Shown in pieces: positions 32,772 through 40,404 of a stretch of DNA of 64,000 bases; the stretch's first letter is position 1; every line of letters starts with the position of its first letter. Made by a program: the position numbers and the translations under genes. The notes beneath the pieces were generated by a model. That model was given only the letters and a program-made list of their open reading frames with translations, did no database searches and was not told where the DNA came from. Source of the stretch: [Actinomadura] parvosata subsp. kistnae (lineage in GTDB: Bacteria; Actinomycetota; Actinomycetes; Streptosporangiales; Streptosporangiaceae); contig NZ_OOHJ01000018.1 of the NCBI RefSeq assembly GCF_900323885.1, positions 620,001 through 684,000 of the forward strand. The letters run 5' to 3'.

Positions 32772-33140
32772 AGCGACCGATTTTCGGCACGTACGCGTTC
32801 GTGCCCCGCACGCCGCCTTCGTCGGTGAACGACCGGTCGGCCAGCACGAACGCGTTCCCCCGGCGTCGGCCACCGGCCCCGGCCGAAATCCTGCTGCGGT
32901 GCCTCGCCTACCGTTCCTGAGGCGGCTCCGGCCTCAGGCAGGCCAGCACCGCCGCCACCCGCCGGTGCACGTCGCCGTATCTCCAGCACGCCACCCTCGT
33001 CGGTGAACGACCGGTCGGCCCGCACGTACGCATTCCTGCCGGGCACGCCACCTTCTGCGGCGAGCGACCGGTCGGCCCGCACGTACGCATTCCTGCCACG
33101 CACGCCACCCTCTGCGGCGAGCGGCCACGCGAGCAGCGGG
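32772..33140. repeat. About five dispersed or tandem copies of a 58-62-bp repeat
   Basis: Units share GAACGACCGGTCGGCCCGCA, then CGTACGCATTCCTGCC and GCACGCCACCTTC; copies begin near 32772, 32827, 33004, 33062 and 33120. Together with the neighbouring minisatellite they fill most of the non-coding stretch from 31945 to 33228. No gene is supported here apart from the SEC-C pseudogene. Confidence 0.8.
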
Positions 33141-33228
33141 TGCAGGGCTGCGGCTGGTGATCGCGTACGGAGGCGGGGTCTCGGGTACCTATGTGATCAT
33201 CCCGACGCCCGAAATCGGAAGGATGCTC

Positions 33229-33645
33229 ATGGAACTCCCCCGTTTCCACCTCGCCGTCCCCGTGGACGACTTGGACGCGGCCCGCCACTTCTACGGCGAC
33301 CTCATCGGCTGTGCCCAGGGCCGCAGCTCCGACCGCTGGATCGACTGGAACCTGCACGGCCACCAGTTCGTCACCCACCTGGCGCCGGTCCGCGCCGAGC
33401 GGGTGCACAACCCGGTGGACGGCCATGACGTGCCGGTCCCGCACTTCGGGTTGATCCTGACGATTCCAGAATTTCATGAATTGGCCGACCGGTTCCGCGA
33501 GGCGGGCACCGCGTTCGTCATCGAGCCGTACCTGCGCTTCGAGGGGCAGCCGGGCGAGCAGTGGACGATGTTCCTGCTGGACCCGGCGGGGAACGCCTTG
33601 GAGTTCAAGGCGTTCGCCGACGACTCGCAGGTCTTCGCCGTATGA
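33229..33645 (+). CDS. VOC family protein
   Basis: A 138-residue glyoxalase-fold protein: PRFHLAVPVDDLDAARHFYG with the first metal His, DWNLHGHQFVTHLAP, then HFGLILTIPEFHELADRF and the closing MFLLDPAGNALEFKAFAD with a conserved Glu. The pattern matches small VOC proteins annotated as glyoxalase/bleomycin-resistance/dioxygenase-like; activity unknown. The ATG at 33229 is preferred to one two codons earlier because GGAAGGA is 6-7 bases upstream. Its last codons form the first unit of a tandem array. Confidence 0.9.
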   Translation: MELPRFHLAVPVDDLDAARHFYGDLIGCAQGRSSDRWIDWNLHGHQFVTHLAPVRAERVHNPVDGHDVPVPHFGLILTIPEFHELADRFREAGTAFVIEPYLRFEGQPGEQWTMFLLDPAGNALEFKAFADDSQVFAV

Positions 33646-33844
33646 CCAAGAGCTCGCCGTATGACCAAGAGCTCGCCGTATGACCAAGAGCTCGCCGCCT
33701 GACCAAGAGCTCGCCGCCTGACCAAGAGCTCGCCGTTTGATCAGGGGCTCGCCGTTTGATCAGGGGCTCGCCGTTTGATCAGGAGGCCGCTGTCTGATCA
33801 GGTGGCCGACACTCGGCCAGGAGCTCGCCGTCCCGATCAGGAGG
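33636..33844. repeat. Eleven-unit 19-bp array bridging two convergent genes
   Basis: Consecutive 19-bp units beginning CGCCGTATGACCAAGAGCT (33636) and drifting to CGCCGTTTGATCAGGGGCT (33731) and CGCCGTCCCGATCAGGAGG (33826). Unit 1 holds the TGA stop of the VOC gene; the last unit holds the TCA that is the stop of the leftward NmrA-like gene. The TGATCA in the middle units places a stop codon on both strands. Confidence 0.95.
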
Positions 33845-34685
33845 TCGGGGAACGGCCGAGTAGTTCCGCCAGGCTGGTGGCCGGGTGACCGGTGAGGGCC
33901 GGGATGCCGTCGGTGACCCCTTCGAGCTCCCCCGCCGCGATCGCCAGGTACGTCGACACCCACGCCTCCACCTGCCATGCGGGCGCGCCGTAGCTCTCGC
34001 GTGACGCGTACGCCTCCGGGACCGTCTCGGCGTGGTAGGTGACGGTACGCCCCGTCGCCGCGCTGATCGTGGCGGCGACCTCGTCCAGGGTGAGGGCCTG
34101 TGGGCCGGTCAGGTCGTACGTGGCGCCCTCATGCTCCTTCGGCGCCAGCAGGACGTTCGCCGCCGCCTCCGCGATGTCGTCCTGCGCCACGGCGGCCACG
34201 CGCCCCTGCCCGGCCGGGCCCCTGATCACGCCGTCGTCGCCCGTCATGCCGGGCAGGAAGTCGGCGTACAGGTTGTCGCGCAGGAAGGTGAAGGTCAGGC
34301 CGCTGTCGCGGATGTGCTGCTCGGTCGCCCAGTGGTCGCGGGCCAGCGTGAACGTCGCCTCGGGGGCCGCGCCGTAGAACGAGACGTACACGAGGTGGGA
34401 GACGCGGGCGTCGCGGGCGGCGTCCACGAACGCACGGTGCTGGTCGAGGCGGTCGGCACTCTCGGACGCCGACACGAACAGCACGGTCGAGGCCCCGTCG
34501 AGCGCCTGCCGCAGCGCCGCCCGATCACCGTACGCGGCGTCGACGGCCGTGGCGCGGTCGAGACGCGGGGCGCGGGCGGTGGCGTGCCGGGATACGAGCC
34601 GCTGCTCGACGCCGGCAGCGGCGAGCCGCGCGGCGACCCGGCCCCCCAGACGCCCGGTGGCACCGGTCGTGACGATGAACGACAT
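33837..34685 (-). CDS. NmrA-like NAD(P)-binding SDR family protein
   Basis: A 282-residue atypical short-chain dehydrogenase: MSFIVTTGATGRLGGRVAAR holds the dinucleotide motif, VSHLVYVSFYGAAPEATFTL the fourth strand, GLTFTFLRDNLYADFLPG follows, and EGATYDLTGPQALTLDEVAA is typical of NmrA/QOR2-like proteins. No Tyr-x-x-x-Lys catalytic pair is evident, so it may be a redox sensor or quinone oxidoreductase. Monocistronic; its stop is inside the 19-bp array. Confidence 0.88.
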   Translation of the reverse strand: MSFIVTTGATGRLGGRVAARLAAAGVEQRLVSRHATARAPRLDRATAVDAAYGDRAALRQALDGASTVLFVSASESADRLDQHRAFVDAARDARVSHLVYVSFYGAAPEATFTLARDHWATEQHIRDSGLTFTFLRDNLYADFLPGMTGDDGVIRGPAGQGRVAAVAQDDIAEAAANVLLAPKEHEGATYDLTGPQALTLDEVAATISAATGRTVTYHAETVPEAYASRESYGAPAWQVEAWVSTYLAIAAGELEGVTDGIPALTGHPATSLAELLGRSPTS

Positions 34686-34865
34686 ACCGGCACCCTAACC
34701 GGGACACCATCCCCGCCCCCGCCCGCCATCCCGCAACCGCCGCGCCGCCCTGGCGGCGACGCCGTCAACGAGCCTGCCGCCACCCCATAGCCAACCCGAA
34801 CACCGCTCAAAACCGGACCACCGCGCCACGCCCGCCCCAGGCGTCGCTCACCGTGGTGGCGGTGC

Positions 34866-35510
34866 TCAGAGGCCGAAGGCGGCGCGGGTCCAGCGGTACT
34901 GCGCGTCCAGCAGGTCGCCCAGCAGGTCGTACAACGTTCCCTCCGGGTACACCCCGACCCGCTCCGGTTGCCCGTGTTCGCCCGCGGAGTCCCGTTCGGC
35001 GAGGAGGATCACCCGGCCGTCGGCGCGGTCCAGGCCGAGCCCGACCAGTGCGGCCCGGGCGCCCGCGCACGCCTCCGCGTCGCCCTCGTGGTAGTAGCCC
35101 TCCACGAGGTTGTCCCACAGGGCGCGGGCGGGCGGGCTCTGGTCGGGGCTGAAGGCCCGCCCGGAGAAGACGACCACCATGGCGTCCACCCGCATGGCGG
35201 CCGCGCTGCGCCGGTGGGTGTCGTCGAACGTCCCCTCCGGCGGCACCGGTTGTGTACGGAACGACTCGACGAGCGTACGGAGCACGGAGCCGAGCTCGCA
35301 TTCGGCCACCCTGGGGTCCATCTCGTACTCGATGAACCCGGCCAGGGGGAACGGCGGGTCGGGCAGCGTATTGTAGCCGAGGAAGAGTCTCGGCCCGCCG
35401 GGCGGCGCCCCGCGGGAGCCGATCGGCGCCGTCAGCGCTCCGTGCGCCACCCGGCCCAGCGCGCCGCACCCGTGATCGGGCAGGCCTTCAGCCGACCGAA
35501 ACATACTCAT
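34866..35510 (-). CDS. Conserved hypothetical protein
   Basis: A 214-residue soluble protein with no family I can name. Features: LFLGYNTLPDPPFPLAGFIE near residue 45, an acidic middle, VDAMVVVFSGRAFSPDQSPP near 110 and DGRVILLAERDSAGEHGQ near 165. The composition and lack of low-complexity stretches suggest a real gene. No clear ribosome site precedes the ATG at 35510 or the one two codons on, so the start is uncertain. A CTTCGT/ACGAAG palindrome lies 27 bp upstream. Confidence 0.6.
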   Translation of the reverse strand: MSMFRSAEGLPDHGCGALGRVAHGALTAPIGSRGAPPGGPRLFLGYNTLPDPPFPLAGFIEYEMDPRVAECELGSVLRTLVESFRTQPVPPEGTFDDTHRRSAAAMRVDAMVVVFSGRAFSPDQSPPARALWDNLVEGYYHEGDAEACAGARAALVGLGLDRADGRVILLAERDSAGEHGQPERVGVYPEGTLYDLLGDLLDAQYRWTRAAFGL

Positions 35511-35536
35511 GAGCAAATTGTGTCAGTCGGATTACT

Positions 35537-35552
35537 CTTCGTATAGACGAAG
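35537..35552. promoter_or_regulatory. 16-bp palindrome upstream of the hypothetical gene
   Basis: CTTCGT-ATAG-ACGAAG is a perfect inverted repeat between the RidA stop (35576) and the hypothetical start (35510), both leftward. It could be an operator, or a short hairpin in the read-through transcript. Confidence 0.4.
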
Positions 35553-35575
35553 CAGGTGACTTTAGGGCGGTCGAG

Positions 35576-35995
35576 CTACGCCTGCCCCTCGCCCGCGATC
35601 ACCGCCACGGCCTCCACCTCCACGAGCTGGTCGTGGTAGCCGAGCACGGTGACGCCGAGCAGCGTGCTCGGCACGTCGTGCTCCCCCATGTACTCCCGGT
35701 ACACCTCCCACGCCGTCACCAGGTCGGCCTGCCGGGTGGAGGCCACGTACACGGTGGTCTTGACGACGTCGGTCAGGGACGCGCCGGCGCCTTCGAGCGC
35801 CGTGACGAGGTTGCGCATCACCTGGTGGGCCTGGCCGGCGTAGTCGCCGACGGCGACGGTCTTGCCGTCGAGGTCGAGGGGGCAGGCGCCGGCGACCCAG
35901 ATGGAGCGTACGGGCGCGTCGACGGTGGCGGCATAGGCGTAGTCGACCTGCTGGGTGAGCCGGTCGTTGCGAATGAGTCGAACTCCTGATGTCAT
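35576..35995 (-). CDS. RidA/YjgF/YER057c family protein
   Basis: A 139-residue protein of the Rid superfamily, whose founder hydrolyses reactive enamines/imines. VRSIWVAGACPLDLDGKTVA gives the strand and Gly that open the pocket; QAHQVMRNLVTALEGAGASL and DVVKTTVYVAS follow; VLGYHDQLVEVEAVAVI closes with the family Glu. The conserved catalytic Arg of RidA is usually in NLRA or RxxVxx near residue 105 and is not obvious here, so it may be a Rid4-7-type member. The start at 35995 fits the family length and has AGGAAG upstream. Confidence 0.87.
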   Translation of the reverse strand: MTSGVRLIRNDRLTQQVDYAYAATVDAPVRSIWVAGACPLDLDGKTVAVGDYAGQAHQVMRNLVTALEGAGASLTDVVKTTVYVASTRQADLVTAWEVYREYMGEHDVPSTLLGVTVLGYHDQLVEVEAVAVIAGEGQA

Positions 35996-36118
35996 GACCG
36001 TTCTTCCTACCATCCGGCGCTCCCGTGCCGCCTCCGGATTTTTCCGCACTTCGACCAGCGCCGATACCATCCTCCTGGAGCGTCCCCTCATGCACTGTCA
36101 GCTCAAGGGAGAGTCGCC

Positions 36119-36952
36119 GTGCGCGTCCACCTGGCCGTCTTAGCCGCCGTCACGATCCTCCCGTGCGCCGCCCTGCCCGCACTGACCGTCCTGCCCGCCT
36201 CGGCCGCCGCCACCGTGTCGTACGAGTGCACCACCAAGGCCACCGGCGAGAAGCAGGAGGTCGGGCTCGACGTCGAGCTGACCGTGCCCGCGCAGGCCAC
36301 CGTGGGCCAGCAGATGACGATCGGGTGGAGCGGGGTGTTCGTGACGGGCAAGGAGCTGACGGCTCCGGCGACGGGCATGGAGGGCGAGCTCAACATGTAC
36401 GTGTACGCCGGGATCAGCGGCATCGACGACCTGACCTCGGCCACCGGCGTCGCCGAGCTCGGCACCGTCATCCCCGGCGAGCCCGTCGCCATCCCGTCGA
36501 CTGCCACGATGACCACCACCCCGCGCAAGAGCGGCAGCGGCACCGTGCACGCGGGCGCCATCAACTTCGGCCTGACGCCCCAGGACCGCCTGGTCGAGTG
36601 CGAGGTGAAGAACAAGGACTCTCTGACGCAGTACCCATTCACCGTCCTCGGCGCCGACGGCTCGACCCCCACCACCACGGACACCAGCACCACGGGCACC
36701 AGCACCACGGGCACCCCCACTCCTGAGGCCAGTGAGGACGACACCGGCAGTGAGGAGCAGGAGAGCCCCGCCACGACCGACTCCGCCGACATCCCGGCAG
36801 GCGGGGTCGACACGGGTGCCGGCGGGCTGGCCGGCCCGGACGGGCGGGCGCTGGTGCTGACGGGTCTGGTGATCACGCTGGCGGCGGCCACGGGCCTCCG
36901 CCTCCGCAGACCCCGCCCCCGAACGCACCAGGGCCCGGACACCGGCCCCTGA
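36119..36952 (+). CDS. Secreted beta-rich protein with C-terminal membrane anchor
   Basis: A 277-residue exported protein: signal peptide (AVLAAVTILPCAALPALTVL, cleavage after ASAAA), a domain of about 160 residues rich in beta-strand pattern with one Cys pair (YECTTKATGEK, LVECEVKNK), a Thr/Ser/Glu-rich linker with TSTTGTSTTG repeats, then PAGGVDTGAGGLAGPDG and a terminal hydrophobic helix with an RRPRPR tail. The layout is that of surface proteins anchored in actinomycete membranes; the VDTG segment resembles the pre-anchor motif of such proteins. It looks like the DUF6801-type secreted domain but I am not certain. Confidence 0.72.
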   Translation: MRVHLAVLAAVTILPCAALPALTVLPASAAATVSYECTTKATGEKQEVGLDVELTVPAQATVGQQMTIGWSGVFVTGKELTAPATGMEGELNMYVYAGISGIDDLTSATGVAELGTVIPGEPVAIPSTATMTTTPRKSGSGTVHAGAINFGLTPQDRLVECEVKNKDSLTQYPFTVLGADGSTPTTTDTSTTGTSTTGTPTPEASEDDTGSEEQESPATTDSADIPAGGVDTGAGGLAGPDGRALVLTGLVITLAAATGLRLRRPRPRTHQGPDTGP

Positions 36953-36983
36953 AGGCCCCTAAAGACACCTAGAGGCGCCTGGA
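36944..36983. repeat. Four 10-bp units starting at a stop codon
   Basis: GGCCCCTGAA, GGCCCCTAAA, GACACCTAGA, GGCGCCTGGA follow one another; the first holds the TGA stop of the secreted protein. Each of the first three contains a different stop triplet. Confidence 0.75.
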
Positions 36984-36990
36984 GGTGGCG

Positions 36991-37365
36991 TCAGCCTCCC
37001 ACCAGCGGCACGAGCTTGACGAACGACACCACGGGATCGGCGGCGAGATCGACCGTCTCGGCCAGATCCTCGATCTGCCGCTCCCCCACCAGTAACAGGA
37101 ACCCGTTGCGCTGGAACGCCCGCTCCGCCAGGTCCGCCTGCCGCTCCCAGTCGATGCGCCGTCCGTTCAGCTCAGTCTCGGCCGCCCCGGGCCGCACCAG
37201 CCCCCGGAAGCGGGAGCCGGGCTCGGCGTTGTGCCGGGCGACCTCCTCGCGGACGCGCAGCCGGACGAGCTCGCGCGCCGAGATGCGCGCGGGCAGCCCG
37301 GGCAGCGTGAACTCGTCGAGCGGCCTGCCGGTCGCGCTCTCGTCCCGGAAGGTGACCGTGGCCAT
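36991..37365 (-). CDS. Conserved hypothetical protein
   Basis: A 124-residue soluble protein: MATVTFRDESATGRPLDEFT, ARISARELVRLRVREEVARH, then RIDWERQADLAERAFQRNGF and LLVGERQIEDLAETVDLA. I do not recognise a named family. The ATG at 37365 was chosen over upstream in-frame codons because the conserved-looking sequence begins there. Some proteins of this style precede DUF4132 genes in actinobacteria, but none is present here; the gene downstream is convergent. Confidence 0.65.
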   Translation of the reverse strand: MATVTFRDESATGRPLDEFTLPGLPARISARELVRLRVREEVARHNAEPGSRFRGLVRPGAAETELNGRRIDWERQADLAERAFQRNGFLLLVGERQIEDLAETVDLAADPVVSFVKLVPLVGG

Positions 37366-37475
37366 GGGGCGGCTCCGCTGGGGGTGTCGAGGTCTGACGG
37401 ATCCACCCATGAGTAGCAGCCCGCACCGACAACTTCGCCTTCCGTTCAAACCATTGAACTCCGCGACCGGCGGCG

Positions 37476-37806
37476 TCACGGTGCGCAGGGCATCCCCGCG
37501 CGGGCACCCTCAACTCGATGAAGTCGCAGGATGAGTGTGCGGATGGAGCGGACGGTCGGCGGCCGCCCACGGCGTTTCGGCCGGCAGATGCGGGCATGCT
37601 GGTGCTTCACCAACTCGCGGTGCCGGCGCAGGACGGTGTCTGGGCGGACGACAAGCCGGAATCGACGCAGGACGGCACGGGGCAGGGAGGTCAAGAGCGC
37701 CGCCAGGAAGAGGCGGAGGGCTTCGCAAGGCCATGACCTGGTCGGCTGCTCCTCCTCGGCCCCAACCGCTCGGTCAGCACAGCGATCTCCTCCCGCTCGG
37801 AGGGCG
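37476..37806 (-). pseudogene. Truncated integrase-type transposase fragment
   Basis: The leftward reading RLFLAALLTSLPRAVLRRFR, LVVRPDTVLRRHRELVKHQH, ARICRPKRRGRPPTVRSIRT, LILRL is the helix-turn-helix and linker portion found before the DDE integrase core in actinobacterial IS3/IS481-like transposases. The sequence then leaves the family and stops, so the whole catalytic core is missing; the N-terminal part (EREEIAVLTERLG) is in another frame. The flanking bases 37366-37475 and 37807-37999 contain nothing else I can support. This is the only mobile-element trace in the window. Confidence 0.72.
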
Positions 37807-37999
37807 CGAAACCACCCCTGCCCCTCGAAGTCGATCACAGTGCCGTCCCTGCCAGGTGCCGGCCCTGCCGGATACTCGTCTGCATTTGCGTGTGCCTCTT
37901 GAGGTGGCAGTGCCGCCTTCGCCCCGGGGTCGGTTGCCATGAGTCCCGAGTAGAGCGTTGCCGCAGGCCACAGCGGGTAATGGTGACGGGAGAGGGCCG

Positions 38000-38947
38000 T
38001 CAGGGGTGGAGGACGACCTTGATGGCTCCGGAGGCCCGGTCACCGGCCACGCGGAAGGCCTCTGCGGCATCGTCGAGGGGGAAGCGGTGGGTGATCACCG
38101 TCTGCGCGATCGCAGGGTTGCCGGCGAGCAACGCTGCGGCCTGTTCGGTGTCGCGGATGCCGTCGTGCCGGCTGTAGGAGATGGAGTTGACGTAGGTGAG
38201 TTCCTTGACCAGGCGGGCGACGCCCGGGATGGGAACGGTGTGCACGTAGACGCCCAGCAGCACGACGCGACCGCCGGGGCGGGCCAGCTCGGCGCACCGG
38301 GCGAGACCGGACTCGCTGCCGGCGGCGTCGATCACGACGTCGTAGAGGCCTTCGGCTGGGCCGGCTTCGAGCCGCTCCGCAGCCATCCTCTGGTGCTTGT
38401 GGCGCACCTCGATATCGACGTCGTGGCCGCGCTGCCGGGCCGCGGCCACGGCCAGCAGCCCGATGCTGCCGCCGCCGACGACCGCCACCCGCTCGCCCGG
38501 CGTGAGCGCCGCCCTGCGGACGCCGTGCCAGGCCACTGACGCCGGCTCCACGAGGCAGGCGTCGCGTACGTCCAGGCCGGCCGGAAGCGGGACGAGCATG
38601 TTCTCCGAGACCGTCACGGCATCGCACATGCCGCCGTCTCGGAATATGCCGAGCGTCCCGTGCTCCGGGGCAGTGCACCGCTGGACATGGCCGGTGCGGC
38701 ATTGGTCGCACTGTCCGCAGTGGACCAGGGGTTCGACGGCATAGCTCCGGCCGTCGGCGGCGGTGCCGGCGAACTCGTGGCCGTAGGTGTAGCCCTGAAC
38801 GGTGTAGCCCTGAACGCCGCCGGCCGCGAAGGTCACGTCGGTCCCGCAGATGCCCGTCGAGGCGATGGTGAGGCGTACGCCGGGCGCTACCGGTTCGTCG
38901 ATCTCGGTCACGAGGATGCCCTGGTCGGTGTTACGCACTGCGCGCAT
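38000..38947 (-). CDS. Zinc-type alcohol dehydrogenase (MDR family)
   Basis: A 315-residue medium-chain dehydrogenase, somewhat short. Catalytic zinc ligands: Cys in IASTGICGTDVTFAAGG, His-Glu in YGHEFAG and Glu in ACLVEPASVAWHG; structural zinc Cys cluster CGQCDQCRTGHVQRC; Rossmann motif VAVVGGGSIGLLAVAAARQR. The residues VQGYT are duplicated just before GHE because of a perfect 15-bp tandem duplication at 38786-38815. Divergent from a TetR regulator, which probably controls it. Substrate, probably a polyol or secondary alcohol, is not evident. Confidence 0.9.
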   Translation of the reverse strand: MRAVRNTDQGILVTEIDEPVAPGVRLTIASTGICGTDVTFAAGGVQGYTVQGYTYGHEFAGTAADGRSYAVEPLVHCGQCDQCRTGHVQRCTAPEHGTLGIFRDGGMCDAVTVSENMLVPLPAGLDVRDACLVEPASVAWHGVRRAALTPGERVAVVGGGSIGLLAVAAARQRGHDVDIEVRHKHQRMAAERLEAGPAEGLYDVVIDAAGSESGLARCAELARPGGRVVLLGVYVHTVPIPGVARLVKELTYVNSISYSRHDGIRDTEQAAALLAGNPAIAQTVITHRFPLDDAAEAFRVAGDRASGAIKVVLHP

Positions 38948-39056
38948 GATGATCCCTTCGACCCGCCACTATGTGAACGCTGTTAGCTTATGGTAAGTGA
39001 TCGACGTTCGCTTAGGCCTTATCGTGGTCCCCGTGCGCGAACCCACGACGACAGGC

Positions 39057-39818
39057 ATGACCGGCGAGCTGCCGCCGCATGACCCCCGGAAGAACCAGCG
39101 GGCGGAACCGAGGCCGGGCACGGCGGCCTGGTGGCTTGCCCAGGAGAACGAACCGGCGCGGCGGCGGCGGCGCAGATCACTGACCCTCGATGCCGTCCTC
39201 GACACGGCCATGGCCCTGCTCGACACGCGCGGGGTGGACGCGCTGACGATGCGCAACATCGCCGAGGGACTCGGCTGCACGCAGGCGTCCCTCTACCGCC
39301 ACGTGCGCAACCGCGAGGAACTGGTGACCCTGCTGGTCGACCGGGCACTCAGCGTGGCGAGCTCGGTTCCGCCCGGCGACACGGACTGGGCCGAGAAGGC
39401 GGCGTGGTCCGCACGCCTGTTCCGCGAGCACCTGCTCCGGCACCCCGGCGTGGCCTCGCTCCTTCGCGGGACCGAGCGGCTCGGCCCCAACTCGCTGGCC
39501 GGGGTGCAATACTCCCTCGACCTGTTCATCGGCGCCGGCTTCAGCCCCCGGCTCGCGTACGCCGCCGCAGCGTCGCTGGCCACCTTCATCATCGGCTCGG
39601 TGAACTTCAACCTCGGCCTGGACTCGTCAGATCCCGAAGAGAGCCGTCACCGGCGCCTGCTCTACCGCTCCCGAGACGCCGCGACCTTGCCCCTGATCGT
39701 GCAACACGCCGACGCCCTCGCGGAGGTCAGCAGCGACGACGAGTTCGAAGTAGGCCTCAAGGCCTTGTTGACCGGGTTCCGCGCCCTGATCCAGAACCCG
39801 GACATCACACACGATTAG
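39057..39818 (+). CDS. TetR/AcrR family regulator (TetR_C-like)
   Basis: A 253-residue regulator with a longer than usual N-terminal arm. DNA-binding domain: LTLDAVLDTAMALLDTRGVD, TMRNIAEGLGCTQASLYRHV. The C-terminal domain (SLATFIIGSVNFNLGLDSSD) resembles TetR_C_1 regulators of drug efflux or tetracycline type. Start uncertain: ATG at 39057 is preferred, while an in-frame GTG at 38997 would leave only 49 bp for two divergent promoters. Pairs with the divergent alcohol dehydrogenase. Confidence 0.85.
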   Translation: MTGELPPHDPRKNQRAEPRPGTAAWWLAQENEPARRRRRRSLTLDAVLDTAMALLDTRGVDALTMRNIAEGLGCTQASLYRHVRNREELVTLLVDRALSVASSVPPGDTDWAEKAAWSARLFREHLLRHPGVASLLRGTERLGPNSLAGVQYSLDLFIGAGFSPRLAYAAAASLATFIIGSVNFNLGLDSSDPEESRHRRLLYRSRDAATLPLIVQHADALAEVSSDDEFEVGLKALLTGFRALIQNPDITHD

Positions 39819-39946
39819 CGCACCTGGCCGGCCTTCAAGCTGCTGACCGGCTTCAATGACGGTCGCCCGGAAGCGGCCCCTGGATCGGCCGCGCGGAGAG
39901 CGTCGGCGGCGCGGCCGCGCTCGCGTACGCAGTGGGCGGGCAGAGC

Positions 39947-39982
39947 CGTCCTGCGGGCCGCAATGATGCGGCCCGCAGGACG
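39947..39982. terminator. 15-bp perfect stem-loop after the TetR gene
   Basis: CGTCCTGCGGGCCGC, 6-base loop AATGAT, then the exact reverse complement. No T-run. It lies 129 bp after the TetR stop in a 586-bp non-coding stretch (39819-40404) that otherwise holds a terminator, tRNA-Lys and a small repeat. Confidence 0.6.
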
Positions 39983-40106
39983 ACCGGACAGCGGCCTGAA
40001 ACCGGGTTCGCGGAACGCCCGGCCACACGCCGGAACCGTGCCGAAGAGCATTCAGCGAGCAACCACGGGGGCACATCGGCGCGGCCGGAGTCGCCGAGAA
40101 AGCGAG

Positions 40107-40138
40107 AAACCCCAGCTCAGGACCCTGAGCTGGGGTTT
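40107..40138 (-). terminator. Strong bidirectional-looking terminator downstream of tRNA-Lys
   Basis: AAACCCCAGCTCAG, 4-base loop, CTGAGCTGGGGTTT: a perfect 14-bp stem, nine bases beyond the tRNA 3' end on the minus strand. Rightward it is followed by T; leftward by TCTCGC. Confidence 0.85.
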
Positions 40139-40146
40139 TCGTGCGG

Positions 40147-40220
40147 TGCGCCGCCAGGGACTCGAACCCCGGACCCGCTGATTAAGAGTCAGCTGCTCTG
40201 ACCAACTGAGCTAGCGGCGC
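40147..40220 (-). tRNA. tRNA-Lys (anticodon CTT)
   Basis: On the minus strand the acceptor stem GCGCCGC (5') pairs with GCGGCGC (3') and the discriminator is A. The D-arm GCTCAGTTGGTCAGAGC, anticodon arm CTGACTCTTAATCAG with CTT in the loop, and T-arm GGGGTTCGAGTCCC are canonical. It recognises AAG. The encoded 3' end is ACC-G, so CCA must be added enzymatically. Confidence 0.97.
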
Positions 40221-40233
40221 GCTGGCAGACAGG

Positions 40234-40263
40234 AATATACCGGTGATCCGCATCCTGGTCGAA
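40234..40263 (-). promoter_or_regulatory. Promoter of tRNA-Lys
   Basis: Minus-strand TTCGAC, 18 bases, TATATT, then 13 bases to the tRNA 5' end: a good sigma-70/HrdB-type promoter. Confidence 0.6.
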
Positions 40264-40301
40264 TCGGTATCCGGGGCACATCACCGGCTAGAATAAAGTT
40301 C

Positions 40302-40349
40302 GGCTCGCAGGCTCGCAGGCTCGCAGGCTCGCAGGCTCACAGGCTGACG
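40302..40349. repeat. 8-bp tandem repeat upstream of the MoxR gene
   Basis: GGCTCGCA repeated four times, then GGCTCACA and GGCTGACG. It lies between tRNA-Lys and the MoxR-like gene, upstream of the latter. Confidence 0.85.
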
Positions 40350-40404
40350 GCCTCTCCAGGCTGAAGCGCTACAAGCTCACAGGCTCCGGCAGACAGGATC
40401 ATGC

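Noticed and set aside
33636..33844. Possible CRISPR or iteron origin
   Set aside because: 19-bp units without spacers, no replication gene nearby, and the array includes coding ends of both genes.
37476..37940. Intact 154-residue gene
   Set aside because: Its second half is a truncated transposase segment and its first half has no coherent similarity; it is better explained as an element remnant.
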